Program-made: the position numbers and the translations under genes
Part shown: positions 1 through 8,904 of the stretch, piece by piece
How positions within the stretch are numbered: the first letter of the stretch is position 1
Layout of the letters: each line of letters starts with the position of its first letter
From: Methylobacterium marchantiae
GTDB taxonomy: Bacteria > Pseudomonadota > Alphaproteobacteria > Rhizobiales > Beijerinckiaceae
Assembly (NCBI RefSeq): GCF_022179405.1
Contig: NZ_BPQT01000032.1
Coordinates: forward strand, 1-39,211
Length of the DNA stretch: 39,211 nucleotides
Reading direction: 5' to 3'
Notes under the pieces: generated by a model
Seen by the model: the letters and a program-made list of their open reading frames with translations, nothing else
Told to the model about the DNA's origin: nothing
Databases searched by the model: none

Positions 1-75
1 GTTCGACCCCGCTGTTTTTGTGTCCGGACGGAGCGCCCTCCGCCGACCCGTGTGAGGTCATGCGGAGGAATCGTC

Positions 76-3000
76 TTACTCCGCAGGCGCGTGATGACCA
101 GACGGGACGCCCCCGTCGATGGTACCGGTCTCGGACTTCTCCGCGACGGGCTTCACGCGGAACAGGCGCATCACGAAGACGAAGAAGACCGGCACGAACA
201 GGACCGCGAGGATGGTCGCCGAGATCATGCCGCCGAGCACGCCGGTGCCGATCGCCTGCTGGCTCTTCGAGGCGGCGCCGGAGGCGATGGCCAGCGGCAC
301 CACGCCGAAGATGAAGGCCAGCGAGGTCATCACGATCGGCCGGAAGCGCAGGGTCGACGCCTCGATCGTCGCGTCCACCAGGGACTTGCCCGGCTTCCAC
401 AGGTCCTTGGCGAATTCCACGATCAGGATCGCGTTCTTGGCCGAGAGACCGATGATCGTGATCAGGCCGATCTTGAAATAGACGTCGTTGGGCAGGCCGC
501 GCAGATAGACCGCCGCCACCGAGCCGATGACGCCGAGCGGGATCACCAGCAGCACCGAGAACGGGATCGACCAGCTCTCGTAGAGGGCCGCGAGACACAG
601 GAACACGATCAGGATCGACAGGGCGAGCAGCAGCGATGCCTGGCTTCCCGCCTGCTTCTCCTGCAGCGACTGGCCGGTCCAGACGTAGCCGAAGCCCTTG
701 GGCAGCTGCTGCATCAGGCGCTCCATCTCGGCGATGGTGTCGCCGGAGGTGTAGCCCGGCGCCGGCTCGCCGGTGATGCGCACCGACTGGTAGCCGTTGA
801 AGCCGATGATCTGCGCCGGTCCGACACTCCATTTCAGGTCGGCGAAGGACGACATCGGCACCATGGTGCCCTGGCTGTTCTTGACGCCGTAATTCAGGAG
901 GTCGGCCGCCTTCAGACGCTGGCTGTCCTCGGCCTGCACGATGACACGCTGCATCTTGCCCCGGTTCGGGAAGTCGTTGGTGTAGACCGAACCGAGATTG
1001 ACCTGGATCGTGTTGTTGATCTCTTCGAAATCGACGCCGAGCGCCGCGGCCTTCTCGCGGTCGATGACCAGCTCGGCCTGGGGCGCCGGCGGCAGACCCT
1101 CGACATAGACCTTCTGCAGGATCGGGCTTTTCTTGGCGAGGGAGAGCAGCTGCTCCTGCGCCGCCATCAGGGCCGAGTAGCCTTTCTGGGCGCGGTCCTG
1201 CAGGCGGAAGCTGAAGCCCGAGGCGTTGCCGAGATTGTCGATGGGCGGCGGCTCGAGCGCCTGGATCACCGCGTCCTTGTAGGTGGAGAGCGCCTTGTTG
1301 GTCCCCTCCACGAGGGCGGCCGCGGAGTTGGCGGCATCGCGCTCGCCCCAGGGCTTCAGGGTCACGAAGGCCTGGCTCGTCACCTGGCCCTGGCCGGAGA
1401 ACGAGAAGCCGTTGACGATCGTCACCGTGGCGACGCCGGGCTGCGCCAGGAGATGCTCCTCCACCGCCTTCACCGCCTTGAGCGTGCGGTTGAACGAAGA
1501 GCCCGGCGGGGTCTGGATGTCGACGGTGAAGAAGCCCTGATCCTCCACCGGGAGGAAGCCCTCCGGCATCCGCACGAAGGCGAAGCCGAGGCCGATGACG
1601 AGGGCGAGGTAGATCATCATCACCCGGCCGGACCGCTTGATCATCCCCGCGACGCCGCGCCCGTAGCGCGCGGTCTCGCGGTCGACGACCCGGTTGAACC
1701 AGCCGAACACGCCGCCCTTGGAATGGCCGTGCCCCTTCTCGATGGGCTTGAGCAGGGTCGCGCAGAGGGCCGGCGTCAGCGTCAGGGCGAGGAGCGCCGA
1801 GAAGCCGATCGACGTCACCATGGCGATGGAGAACTGGCGGTAGATGATGCCGACGGAGCCCGGGAAGAACGCCATCGGGATGAACACCGCGATCAGCACC
1901 AGGGTGATGCCGATGATGGCACCGGTGATCTGGTTCATCGCCTTGCGGGTCGCCTCCTTCGGAGACAGACCTTCCTCGTTCATGATGCGCTCGACGTTCT
2001 CCACCACGACGATGGCGTCGTCGACGAGGATGCCGATGGCGAGCACCATGCCGAACATGGTCAGCACGTTCACCGAGAAGCCGGCGAGCAGCATCACCGT
2101 GCAGGTGCCCATCAGGGCGATCGGCACGACGATGGTCGGGATCAGCGTGTAGCGGATGTTCTGGAGGAAGAGGAACATCACCACGAAGACGAGGATGACG
2201 GCCTCGACCAGCGTCATCAGCACCTTCTTGATCGAGGCCTCGACGGCGGGCGTGATGTCGTAGGGGATGTCCCACTGCACGTTCGAGGGGAAGAACTGCG
2301 ACAGCTCCTCCATCTTGGCGCGGATCGCGGAGGCGGTCTCGAGGGCGTTGCCGTCCGGCGCCAGGGTCACGGAGATGCCGGCGGCCTCGCCGCCGTTCAG
2401 GCGGGTGGTGAACTTGTAATCTTCGCCGCCGAGTTCGATCCGGGCGATGTCACGCAGGCGCACGTTCGACCCATCCGGGTTGGCGCGCAGGACGATGGCG
2501 CCGAACTCCTCGGGGGCCGTCATCTGGCCCTTCACGATGATGGGGAAGTTGACGGTGTTGGAGGCCGGGCTCGGCATCGCGCCCACCGCGCCGGAGGCGA
2601 TCTGGACGTTCTGGTTGGTGATCGCCTTCGACACGTCGGAGGCGTTGAGGGAGAGGCCGCGCAGCTTGTCGGAATCGATCCAGATGCGGAGGCTGCGCTC
2701 GGTGGAATAGAGCGTCGCGCGGCCGACGCCGGGGATGCGGCGGATCTCGTTGATGACGTTGCGGATGAGGAAGTCGCCGAGCGCGATCTCGTCCATCGAC
2801 TTGTCGGGCGAGATCAGCGTGATGATGTTCAGCGTCGCCGCGGAGGCTTCCTCCACCAGGGTCCCCTGCTGGCGGACTTCGGCGGGGAGGCGGGCCTCGA
2901 CGCGCTTCAGGCGGTTCTGCACCTCGACGCCGGCGAGGCTCGAATCGGTGCCGGGCTGGAACTGGGCCGTGATCTCGACGACACCGAACGCGTCGCTGGC

Positions 3001-3240
3001 GGATTCGAAGCTCAGGATGTTGGCGGCACCGTTGAGCTCGTCCTCGATGAGGCGCGTGGTGCCGGTATAGAGATTCTCCACCGAGGCGCCGGGATAGGCC
3101 GTCGAGAGGGCGATGGAGGGCGGCGCGATGACCGGATACTGCGCCACCGGCAGGCTCGGGATCGACAGGATCCCGCCCAGGCAGATGAACAGCGCGACGA
3201 CCCAGGCGAAGATCGGGCGATCGATGAAGAAACGGGCCAT
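76..3240 (-). CDS. RND-family multidrug efflux transporter (AcrB/HAE1 type)
   Basis: Inner-membrane proton-driven pump of 1054 residues, the usual length for AcrB/MexB-type HAE1 transporters. It should form a trimer with the adaptor encoded just upstream and an outer-membrane channel not present in this window. The N-terminus MARFFIDRPIFAWVVAL is the classic first helix. The proton-relay pair is in LVDDAIVVVENV at D407/D408, and the partner lysine is in the late motif GLSAKNAILIVEFAKDL. Two porter/docking halves separated by helix clusters are visible, as expected from the internal duplication. The ATG at 3240 lies 3 nt after the adaptor stop, so the two are co-transcribed. Substrate cannot be told from sequence. 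No adjacent regulator is seen within the window. Confidence 0.96.
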   Translation of the reverse strand: MARFFIDRPIFAWVVALFICLGGILSIPSLPVAQYPVIAPPSIALSTAYPGASVENLYTGTTRLIEDELNGAANILSFESASDAFGVVEITAQFQPGTDSSLAGVEVQNRLKRVEARLPAEVRQQGTLVEEASAATLNIITLISPDKSMDEIALGDFLIRNVINEIRRIPGVGRATLYSTERSLRIWIDSDKLRGLSLNASDVSKAITNQNVQIASGAVGAMPSPASNTVNFPIIVKGQMTAPEEFGAIVLRANPDGSNVRLRDIARIELGGEDYKFTTRLNGGEAAGISVTLAPDGNALETASAIRAKMEELSQFFPSNVQWDIPYDITPAVEASIKKVLMTLVEAVILVFVVMFLFLQNIRYTLIPTIVVPIALMGTCTVMLLAGFSVNVLTMFGMVLAIGILVDDAIVVVENVERIMNEEGLSPKEATRKAMNQITGAIIGITLVLIAVFIPMAFFPGSVGIIYRQFSIAMVTSIGFSALLALTLTPALCATLLKPIEKGHGHSKGGVFGWFNRVVDRETARYGRGVAGMIKRSGRVMMIYLALVIGLGFAFVRMPEGFLPVEDQGFFTVDIQTPPGSSFNRTLKAVKAVEEHLLAQPGVATVTIVNGFSFSGQGQVTSQAFVTLKPWGERDAANSAAALVEGTNKALSTYKDAVIQALEPPPIDNLGNASGFSFRLQDRAQKGYSALMAAQEQLLSLAKKSPILQKVYVEGLPPAPQAELVIDREKAAALGVDFEEINNTIQVNLGSVYTNDFPNRGKMQRVIVQAEDSQRLKAADLLNYGVKNSQGTMVPMSSFADLKWSVGPAQIIGFNGYQSVRITGEPAPGYTSGDTIAEMERLMQQLPKGFGYVWTGQSLQEKQAGSQASLLLALSILIVFLCLAALYESWSIPFSVLLVIPLGVIGSVAAVYLRGLPNDVYFKIGLITIIGLSAKNAILIVEFAKDLWKPGKSLVDATIEASTLRFRPIVMTSLAFIFGVVPLAIASGAASKSQQAIGTGVLGGMISATILAVLFVPVFFVFVMRLFRVKPVAEKSETGTIDGGVPSGHHAPAE

Positions 3241-3243
3241 GGT

Positions 3244-4491
3244 TCAGCGCACCTGGGCAGAAGCGGGCTGCGGGCTGGGCGCCCGGTCGTCGAGATCGGT
3301 ATCGACCGGCTTCATCTCGGCATGCGCGGAGGCGATCTTCAACTCGACGGTCTTGACCGTGGATCCGACCGAGATCTTCTGGACCCCTTCGACCACGACG
3401 CGGTCCCCGGCCTTCAGGCCGTCGCGGATGATCCAGTTGGAATCGACGACCGGGCCGACCTCCACCGGCTGGAGCATGACCTTGTCGTCCTTGCCGACGA
3501 CCCAGACCTCGGCCTTGCCGTCGTTGGTGCGCTGGATCGCCTGCTGCGGCACGGCGATGGCATCGACGTCGATGCCCTGCTTGATGCGGGCGCGGACATA
3601 CATGCCCGGGAACAGCTCGTCATGCGGGTTGGGGAACAGCACCCGCAGGGTGACCTGGCCGGTGCTCGGATCGGCGGTGACGTCCGAGAACAGGACCTTG
3701 CCGGCCGAACCGTAGAGCGAGCCGTCGTCCATGATGAGATGCGCGTTGGCGGTGTCCTTGGAGAGGCGCGAGAGCTCGCCGCTGGCGAGATCGCGGCGCA
3801 GCTTGTTCAGCTCGCCCACCGACTGGGTGATGTCCACGTAGATCGGGTCGAGCTGCTGGATCGTGGCGAGGACCGCGGTCGCGCCCTGTTCGACCAGCGT
3901 GCCCTCGGTGAGGAGCGCACGTCCGATGCGGCCGGAGATCGGAGCCCGCACGTCGGTGTAGTTGAGGTTCAGCTTGGCCCGGTCACGCGTGGCCTTGGCG
4001 CCGGCCACCTCCGCCTGGGCCTGTTTCAGGCCGGCATAGGCGCTGTCGTACTGCGCCTGGCTGGCGGTCTGGCGCGAGAGCAGCTGTTCCAGACGGTCGG
4101 CCTGCTGGCCTGCCAGGACCTGGGCCGCCTCGGTGCGGGCGAGCGCCGCCTCGGCACTGGCGAGCTCGGCCTCGAACGGCGCCGGGTCGATCTTGTAGAG
4201 GATGTCGCCCTCCTTGACCAAGCTGCCCTGCTCGAAGGTGCGCTTGACCACGAGGCCGGAGACGCGGGACCGCACTTCGGCGATGCGCAGGGGCGCCACC
4301 CGGCCGGGAAGGTCGCGCACGTAGGGGATGGGCTGCTCGCGGACGGTGACGATGCTCACCTCGGGCGAGGGACCGGGAACCGGCGCCGCGGCCTGCTGTT
4401 TCTGGTTGCAGGCGGACAGGGCGACCATGACGGAGGCGGCAGCCAGGGAGGCCGGCCAGACACGTCGGACGCGGTGGGAAGTGGTCGTCAC
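3244..4491 (-). CDS. RND efflux periplasmic adaptor (membrane fusion protein), lipoprotein
   Basis: AcrA/MexA-type membrane fusion protein of 415 residues that bridges the RND pump and an outer-membrane channel. The N-terminus has a basic stretch, a short hydrophobic segment and a lipobox ending at C28 (VALSAC), so it is probably lipid-anchored. The barrel-sandwich halves are visible (VAPLRIAEVRSRVSGLV early; DVRAPISGRIGRALLTEG after the hairpin), flanking an Ala/Gln-rich coiled-coil at about residues 100-175, then a beta-barrel and a membrane-proximal domain (VVVEGVQKISVG). The start is GTG at 4491, preceded by an AGGAG about 10 nt upstream. It is first in a two-gene operon with the transporter. 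The proline- and alanine-rich tail is not conserved in the family. Confidence 0.95.
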   Translation of the reverse strand: MTTTSHRVRRVWPASLAAASVMVALSACNQKQQAAAPVPGPSPEVSIVTVREQPIPYVRDLPGRVAPLRIAEVRSRVSGLVVKRTFEQGSLVKEGDILYKIDPAPFEAELASAEAALARTEAAQVLAGQQADRLEQLLSRQTASQAQYDSAYAGLKQAQAEVAGAKATRDRAKLNLNYTDVRAPISGRIGRALLTEGTLVEQGATAVLATIQQLDPIYVDITQSVGELNKLRRDLASGELSRLSKDTANAHLIMDDGSLYGSAGKVLFSDVTADPSTGQVTLRVLFPNPHDELFPGMYVRARIKQGIDVDAIAVPQQAIQRTNDGKAEVWVVGKDDKVMLQPVEVGPVVDSNWIIRDGLKAGDRVVVEGVQKISVGSTVKTVELKIASAHAEMKPVDTDLDDRAPSPQPASAQVR

Positions 4492-4778
4492 GATGATTTC
4501 GCTCCTGTGCGATACGCGGTCGATCGCAACCCGCGTCGCGGATTGGCAGCTCTGACACTCAAGTCACGGGGGGAGACCCGCGAGACGGCCTCACCACCGT
4601 GGCAATCGCTGGGCCACGCGGGGGCGGCCATGGCGTCGTTGGTCGTGCGGAGGCCGTCACACGGTCATCCGGACACGGTACGGCTTCAGCCATCACTCAC
4701 GATCTTGGCAATCGCGCGACCTGAGCCGGCAAAGAAGCGTATTGATCGCGGTTTGGTCAAAAAGCCGCGGCTACGCTC
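4492..4778. other. Intergenic region upstream of the efflux operon
   Basis: A 287-bp gap between the adaptor start and the end of a small minus-strand gene. It must contain the efflux-operon promoter on the minus strand. I do not see a convincing -35/-10 pair or a clean palindromic operator, and no ORF with a plausible start is present. Confidence 0.4.
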
Positions 4779-5192
4779 TCAGGCGGCGATCCTGGGCGGG
4801 CGATGCAGCGGCGCCTCCGCGCTGATACCGAGCGAGAGCGCCGAGCGCCCGCGTAACGTCGGAGGCGAGACGACCCCGAGGGTCTGCGAGACGGGGAGGG
4901 GCACCAGCGTCAGCGCGTCGTCCATGTCGAGACGCGAGACGACGCTGGTCGAAGGCGCCTCGGCCTGACCCGTGACGGTGTCCGTCCGTTGGCTCGTGAC
5001 CGGCCCCGACATCCCGTCGGCCCATGGGCCGGGGGGAACGGTCGGAAGCACGAGCGTGAGGAGGCAGAGGAGGATGAGAAGGATCGATGCCGCCGAGCGC
5101 GGGCGGGCGCCGGTCTGGGGACGCGCAGGGTCCGACGCAATGGCTGCCGCATCGCGCGTGGAGACGGCAATTCTGAACGGTACGATTGTCAC
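4779..5192 (-). CDS. Small hypothetical protein with one membrane segment
   Basis: Possible protein of about 137 residues from a GTG at 5192; the open frame continues to 5339. It has a basic N-terminal region, then a strongly hydrophobic run (ILLILLCLLTLVLPTV) that could be a signal anchor, then a Pro/Ser/Thr-rich tail ending HRPPRIAA. No family is recognised. The hydrophobic segment and acceptable codon use support a real gene, but high-GC DNA yields many chance ORFs and no strong ribosome-binding site is visible. If real, it would be an inner-membrane-anchored protein with a periplasmic tail. It is divergent from the L,D-transpeptidase gene. Confidence 0.4.
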   Translation of the reverse strand: MTIVPFRIAVSTRDAAAIASDPARPQTGARPRSAASILLILLCLLTLVLPTVPPGPWADGMSGPVTSQRTDTVTGQAEAPSTSVVSRLDMDDALTLVPLPVSQTLGVVSPPTLRGRSALSLGISAEAPLHRPPRIAA

Positions 5193-5458
5193 GTCAGAGA
5201 GGGTGGTGCGAAAGTTCCCGCGACGCAATAACCTGCGACATCCTGTCAAATGCGCTGAGCGGAGTGCGAATCGGTGCCGTTGCTTCAATCCCACAGGGGA
5301 TTCCGTTCGTTTCGATCCGGGTTGACCGCCCTCGGCCATCCGGCCAAGTCTTCGCGCCCGATCACCTGACGTCCGGCTCGACGGGCCTGGACCTCGCCGT
5401 GATGGAAGCCTAGGCGCGCCTGCGCCGGCTCTTCCAGGTCCGGCCGGAGACGACGACC

Positions 5459-6034
5459 ATGGGCATGCGCTCCTTTCTTCCCGCCACGGCGCTCGCGCTG
5501 GGCCTGAGCTTCGCGGCGGCCGGCCAAGCCAGCGCCGGCAACCCGTTCGACAGCGGGCCGATCGCCGACTTCATGAACATCTTCAAGGAGCAGGCGATCC
5601 CGCGCGAGACCGTGGCCTGGAAGGGGGCGGAGAAGCCCGGCACCATCGTGGTCTCTACGAGCCAGCGCCGGCTCTACTACGTCCTCGGCGGCGGCGCGGC
5701 CGTGCGCTACGGCGTCGGCGTCGGCCGTCAGGGCTTCTCGTGGTCCGGCCAGAAATCGGTGACGATGAAGAAGGAATGGCCGGCCTGGCGTCCGCCCGCC
5801 CAGATGCTGGCGCGCCGGCCCGACCTGCCGCGCTTCATGGCCGGCGGCCAGGACAACCCGCTCGGCGCGCGGGCGATGTATCTCGGCTCGTCCCTCTACC
5901 GCATCCACGGCTCCAACGAGCCGGAGACGATGGGGGCGGCGGTCTCCTCGGGCTGCATCCGCATGACCAACAAGGACGTGGTCGATCTCTACGACCGGGT
6001 GAAGGTCGGCACGAAGGTGATCGTGCGCAACTGA
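5459..6034 (+). CDS. L,D-transpeptidase (YkuD domain), secreted
   Basis: Periplasmic cell-wall enzyme of 191 residues that forms 3-3 peptidoglycan crosslinks or attaches proteins to peptidoglycan. Residues 1-26 form a signal peptide (hydrophobic core, cleavage near ASA/GN). The YkuD domain runs from about residue 60 (GTIVVSTSQRRLYYV) to the end. It carries the catalytic signature H150-G-S-N followed by SSGCIRM with nucleophile C166. The ATG at 5459 follows a GGAG about 8 nt upstream; an alternative ATG lies six bases further on. It stands alone, with the next plus-strand gene about 50 bp downstream. Alphaproteobacterial genomes usually carry many such paralogues, so the specific role is open. 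Confidence 0.93.
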   Translation: MGMRSFLPATALALGLSFAAAGQASAGNPFDSGPIADFMNIFKEQAIPRETVAWKGAEKPGTIVVSTSQRRLYYVLGGGAAVRYGVGVGRQGFSWSGQKSVTMKKEWPAWRPPAQMLARRPDLPRFMAGGQDNPLGARAMYLGSSLYRIHGSNEPETMGAAVSSGCIRMTNKDVVDLYDRVKVGTKVIVRN

Positions 6035-6083
6035 AGGCCCGATCCGCCTCCCGCCGGTCTCCGGTCGGTCGCGACCGGAGGGG

Positions 6084-6899
6084 ATGGGAAGCGGAATGAT
6101 CCTCGGTGTCGATCTCAGTCTCGTCGCGGGCCTGTTCGCGGTGGCCGTCGCGGCCGGATGCGTCGATGCCATCGCGGGCGGCGGCGGCCTCATCACCGTG
6201 CCGGCCCTGCTTCTCTCCGGCCTCGATCCGGTGAGCGCCATCGCCACCAACAAGCTGCAGGGCAGTGCCGGGGCGGTCTCGTCGACGATCGCCTTCGCGC
6301 GGCGCGGGCATATCCATTGGCCGGCGGCCTGGAAGATCGCGCTCAGCGCCGGTCTCGCCTCCATCGGCGGGGCTCTATGCGTGAGCCTGCTGCCGCGGCC
6401 GGTCCTCGACGCGGCCGTGCCGATCCTCCTCATCGGGATCGCCTTCTACTTCGCCTTCGCCCGGCGGATGAGCAGCGAGGACGCGACGGCGCGGATGCGG
6501 CCCGGCCTGTTCGCCCTGACCTGGGCGCCCGCCGTCGGCTTCTACGACGGCGTGTTCGGCCCCGGCGCGGGCGCCTTCTACATGATCGGCTTCGTGACGC
6601 TACTCGGCCTCGGGGTGGTGCGGGCGACCGCCCATACCAAGCTCGCCAACGCCGCGAGCAATCTCGGCAGCCTCGCTCTGTTCGCGGCCGGCGGCCACGT
6701 GGTCTGGCCCATCGGCCTCGCCATGGCGGTGGGCGCCTTCATCGGCGCGCAGATCGGCTCGATCCTGGCGATCCGCCTCGGTGCCAGGCTGATCCGGCCG
6801 CTGCTGGTCACCATCGCCTGCGCGATGGCGATCCGGCTCTTGTCCAATCCGGACAATCCGCTGCGACAGGCGGTGATGGGGCTGTTTGCGGGCGGGTAG
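6084..6899 (+). CDS. TauE/SafE-family (TSUP) membrane permease
   Basis: Inner-membrane protein of 271 residues (267 if it starts at the second ATG, 6096), about eight hydrophobic segments, typical of the TSUP family of sulfonate/sulfite/organic-anion permeases. The N-terminal half has the family hallmark: a glycine-rich turn (DAIAGGGGLITVPALLL) followed by ATNKLQG. The repeat in the second half (GVFGPGAGAFYMIGFVTLLG, then TKLANAASNLGSL) reflects the internal duplication. A GGAGGGG stretch lies immediately before the first ATG, which is close for that start and better spaced for 6096. Substrate is not predictable. It may share a transcript with the transpeptidase gene 50 bp upstream. Confidence 0.92.
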   Translation: MGSGMILGVDLSLVAGLFAVAVAAGCVDAIAGGGGLITVPALLLSGLDPVSAIATNKLQGSAGAVSSTIAFARRGHIHWPAAWKIALSAGLASIGGALCVSLLPRPVLDAAVPILLIGIAFYFAFARRMSSEDATARMRPGLFALTWAPAVGFYDGVFGPGAGAFYMIGFVTLLGLGVVRATAHTKLANAASNLGSLALFAAGGHVVWPIGLAMAVGAFIGAQIGSILAIRLGARLIRPLLVTIACAMAIRLLSNPDNPLRQAVMGLFAGG

Positions 6900-6963
6900 G
6901 GCGATCCGCAGAGCCGAACGGCGGGCGCTGCGAACCGAGACTACCTGTGATAGATAACCGTCC

Positions 6964-7197
6964 ATGAATCTCGTTCACAACGAGCGCACCCAGCTCCGCG
7001 CTACAGCGCTGAACAGCGTTGCGGTGGCTTCCATCGCTGCTGGGTTCATTACGCCGCTGGCGGCGTTGGCATTCGGCGTTCAGGGAGCGACGTCCCGCGA
7101 CCTGCCTCCCGCCGCGGGGGCCGCGTTGGCTTTCTTTGTGATCGGTGTCGGCCTACATCCACTCGCGATCCGACCTCTCGGAAGGCTCATCGAATGA
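6964..7197 (+). CDS. Small two-helix membrane protein, unknown
   Basis: Protein of 77 residues with two hydrophobic segments (roughly 17-38 and 50-66) and charged ends. No named family is recognised. It overlaps the next tiny membrane ORF by four bases (ATGA), which argues for a real translated pair. Codon use matches the neighbours. Possible role as an envelope or accessory small protein is only a guess. Confidence 0.6.
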   Translation: MNLVHNERTQLRATALNSVAVASIAAGFITPLAALAFGVQGATSRDLPPAAGAALAFFVIGVGLHPLAIRPLGRLIE

Positions 7198-7301
7198 CCG
7201 GCCCGGAAATCTTCCTGCTGTTGCTCGGGCCGGCGATCGCCCTCAGCGCCGGCCTCATCATCTATGGCTTCGGTGCGTACGACGCGCGATCCAAACCCTG
7301 A
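7194..7301 (+). CDS. Tiny single-helix membrane protein (35 aa)
   Basis: A 35-residue ORF whose ATG overlaps the stop of the previous gene (ATGA at 7194-7197). It is almost one membrane helix (EIFLLLLGPAIALSAGLIIYGF) followed by a short charged tail AYDARSKP. The overlap suggests translational coupling and a two-component small membrane complex. No family is recognised. Confidence 0.5.
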   Translation: MTGPEIFLLLLGPAIALSAGLIIYGFGAYDARSKP

Positions 7302-7316
7302 CCGCAAGCCGGCGCC

Positions 7317-8366
7317 TCAGCGCGGCATGAACGCCCAATAATCGAGGTCCAGGATCACGGCGGGGTCGTAGCCGTCGCCGGTCTTGTCCGGATGGTTGCC
7401 GCAGGGCTGGTTCTTGGTGGCGACGGTGCGCAGGCGCAGGGCGCCGATATCGCTGCGGCCCGGCAGTTCGGCGGCTTCCAGCACCTCGCTCCAGGCATAG
7501 ACCGTGTCGCCGGCAAACAGTGGCGCCACGTGACGGCCGGCATTGATGCCGGCCAGCGCGAAGGCGTTGCCGAGGCCGTTGAAGCTGAGCGCGCGCGCCA
7601 GCGAGATGACGACGCCGCCATAGATCAGGCGACGGCCGAAGCGTGTGTCCTTCGCGGCGAACCCGTCGAAATGCACCTTGGCGGTGTTCTGGTAGAGACG
7701 CGTGGCGATCTGGTGCTCGGCCTCCTCGACCGTCATCCCGTCGACATGGTCGATCTTCTCTCCGACGACGTAGTCGCCGAACCGATGCGGGCTGCCGGCG
7801 AGGTCGAGATCGTAGGCGCCGGTGTTCAGCGGCGGCAGCGCACCGGCGAGATCGGCCGGGTCGACGACCTTGGCGAAGGTCGGCACGTGCTCCTGCTCGA
7901 TCTTGGCTTGCGGGTCGCGCTTCTTCACCAGGACCCAGCGGCAATAGCTCAGCACGGTCTCGCCATTGGCATCCGAGCCGGTGGAGCGCACGTAGACCAC
8001 GCCGGTCTGGCGGTTCGAGCTCTCCTTGAGGCCGATCACCTCGGAGACCGTGGACAGGGTCTCGCCGGGATAGACCGACCGACGGAAGCCGCCCTCGGCA
8101 TAGCCGAGATTGGCCAGCGCGTTCAGGGAGATGTCCGGCACCGTCTTGCCGAAGACGACATGGAAGGTGAGGAGATCGTCGAGGGGGCTCTGCGGATAGC
8201 CGATCGCCTTGGCGAAGGCGTCCGAGGATTGCACGGCGAAGCGCGGTCCGTAGAGCGACGTGTAGAGCGCCACGTCGCCGCTCGTCACGGTGCGCGGCGT
8301 GGCATGGCGGATGGTCTCGCCGAGGCGGTAATCCTCGAAGAAGCGGCCGGGATTGGTCTTCATCAC
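7317..8366 (-). CDS. mch: Mesaconyl-CoA hydratase (MaoC-like, ethylmalonyl-CoA pathway)
   Basis: Double-hotdog MaoC-type enzyme of 349 residues, the expected length for mesaconyl-CoA hydratase (beta-methylmalyl-CoA dehydratase; called mcd in some methylotroph literature). It interconverts mesaconyl-CoA and beta-methylmalyl-CoA in the ethylmalonyl-CoA pathway for glyoxylate regeneration during C1/C2 growth. The N-terminus (GRFFEDYRLGETIRHATPRT), the central YPGETLSTVSEVIGLKESS and the C-terminal RTVATKNQPCG resemble that family. Start is GTG at 8366 with a GAGG about 9 nt upstream, or the adjacent ATG at 8363. It stands alone between convergent and co-directional genes. Assignment to mesaconyl-CoA rather than another enoyl-CoA is by family resemblance, not proof. 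Confidence 0.85.
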   Translation of the reverse strand: MMKTNPGRFFEDYRLGETIRHATPRTVTSGDVALYTSLYGPRFAVQSSDAFAKAIGYPQSPLDDLLTFHVVFGKTVPDISLNALANLGYAEGGFRRSVYPGETLSTVSEVIGLKESSNRQTGVVYVRSTGSDANGETVLSYCRWVLVKKRDPQAKIEQEHVPTFAKVVDPADLAGALPPLNTGAYDLDLAGSPHRFGDYVVGEKIDHVDGMTVEEAEHQIATRLYQNTAKVHFDGFAAKDTRFGRRLIYGGVVISLARALSFNGLGNAFALAGINAGRHVAPLFAGDTVYAWSEVLEAAELPGRSDIGALRLRTVATKNQPCGNHPDKTGDGYDPAVILDLDYWAFMPR

Positions 8367-8413
8367 TTGGTCGTTCCTCGGATTGGGTCTCGTGCCTTCA
8401 GCCCGACGGGGAC

Positions 8414-8716
8414 TCAGCCGCCGTAGACGACGGTCTGGGGCGGGATGAACTCGTGCAGGAGGCGGCTCGCGAAGAGCAGCAGGAGCACGAGGACGATCGG
8501 CGACAGGTCGATGCCGCCGAGATTGGGCAGGATGTTGCGGATCGGGCGGAGGACGGGCTCGGTCAGCCGATACAGCACCTCGCCGATCTGGGACACGATC
8601 GGGTTGCGCACGTTGACCACGTTGAACGCCACGAGCCAGCTCAGCACGGCGCTGGCGATGAGCACATAGATGAAGAGCTGCACGACGGTGTCGAAGAGCC
8701 AGAGAAGAGCGTACAT
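8414..8716 (-). CDS. YggT-family integral membrane protein
   Basis: Protein of 100 residues with two hydrophobic segments (about 1-30 and 72-90) joined by a loop with the family signature RLTEPVLRPIRNILPNLGGIDLSPIV. YggT proteins sit in the cytoplasmic membrane. The family has been linked to cell division, envelope or osmotic functions but has no firm biochemical role. The ATG is at 8716. It is the last chromosomal-backbone protein gene before the tRNA. Confidence 0.9.
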   Translation of the reverse strand: MYALLWLFDTVVQLFIYVLIASAVLSWLVAFNVVNVRNPIVSQIGEVLYRLTEPVLRPIRNILPNLGGIDLSPIVLVLLLLFASRLLHEFIPPQTVVYGG

Positions 8717-8782
8717 GCGCGGTCTGATGTCCTCGTTCGCCCCGCCTTGTCAGGCTCGGGTCTAACGTCGGGATTTCCGGAA

Positions 8783-8812
8783 TTGACAGGCCGAGGCACG
8801 CGCGCCTACAAG
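8783..8812 (+). promoter_or_regulatory. Promoter for tRNA-Ala
   Basis: A perfect -35 box TTGACA at 8783-8788, an 18-nt spacer and a -10-like TACAAG at 8807-8812 lie 16 nt before the mature tRNA 5' end, the expected layout for a stable-RNA promoter. Confidence 0.65.
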
Positions 8813-8828
8813 GCCGGCACCTCGGAAC

Positions 8829-8904
8829 GGGGCTGTAGCTCAGATGGGAGAGCGCCGCAATCGCACTGCGGAGGTCAGCGGTTCGATCCCGCTCAGCTCC
8901 ACCA
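8829..8904 (+). tRNA. tRNA-Ala (anticodon CGC)
   Basis: A 76-nt cloverleaf: 7-bp acceptor stem GGGGCTG/CAGCTCC including the G3:U70 pair that marks alanine tRNAs, a D arm GCTC...GAGC, an anticodon stem CCGCA/TGCGG with loop ATCGCAC giving anticodon CGC, a T arm AGCGG-TTCGATC-CCGCT, and encoded CCA. It reads GCG codons. Foreign DNA with a serine recombinase begins within about 340 bp downstream, so the tRNA marks the edge of an accessory region. Confidence 0.95.

Noticed and set aside
1-75. CGGAG/CTCCG hairpin downstream of the efflux pump gene as a terminator
   Set aside because: Short stem and no T-run on the transcribed side.
52-4968. Plus-strand open frame of 1638 codons across the efflux operon
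   Set aside because: It is antisense to two clearly recognisable genes, is extremely rich in His, Asp, Arg and Glu, and has no domain. Long shadow frames are expected in high-GC DNA.
5285-6433. Minus-strand 382-codon ORF over the L,D-transpeptidase and permease
   Set aside because: Antisense to two real genes with catalytic motifs; low-complexity Arg/Ala/His composition.
7392-8426. Plus-strand 344-codon ORF over mesaconyl-CoA hydratase
   Set aside because: Shadow of the real gene, no recognisable domain.
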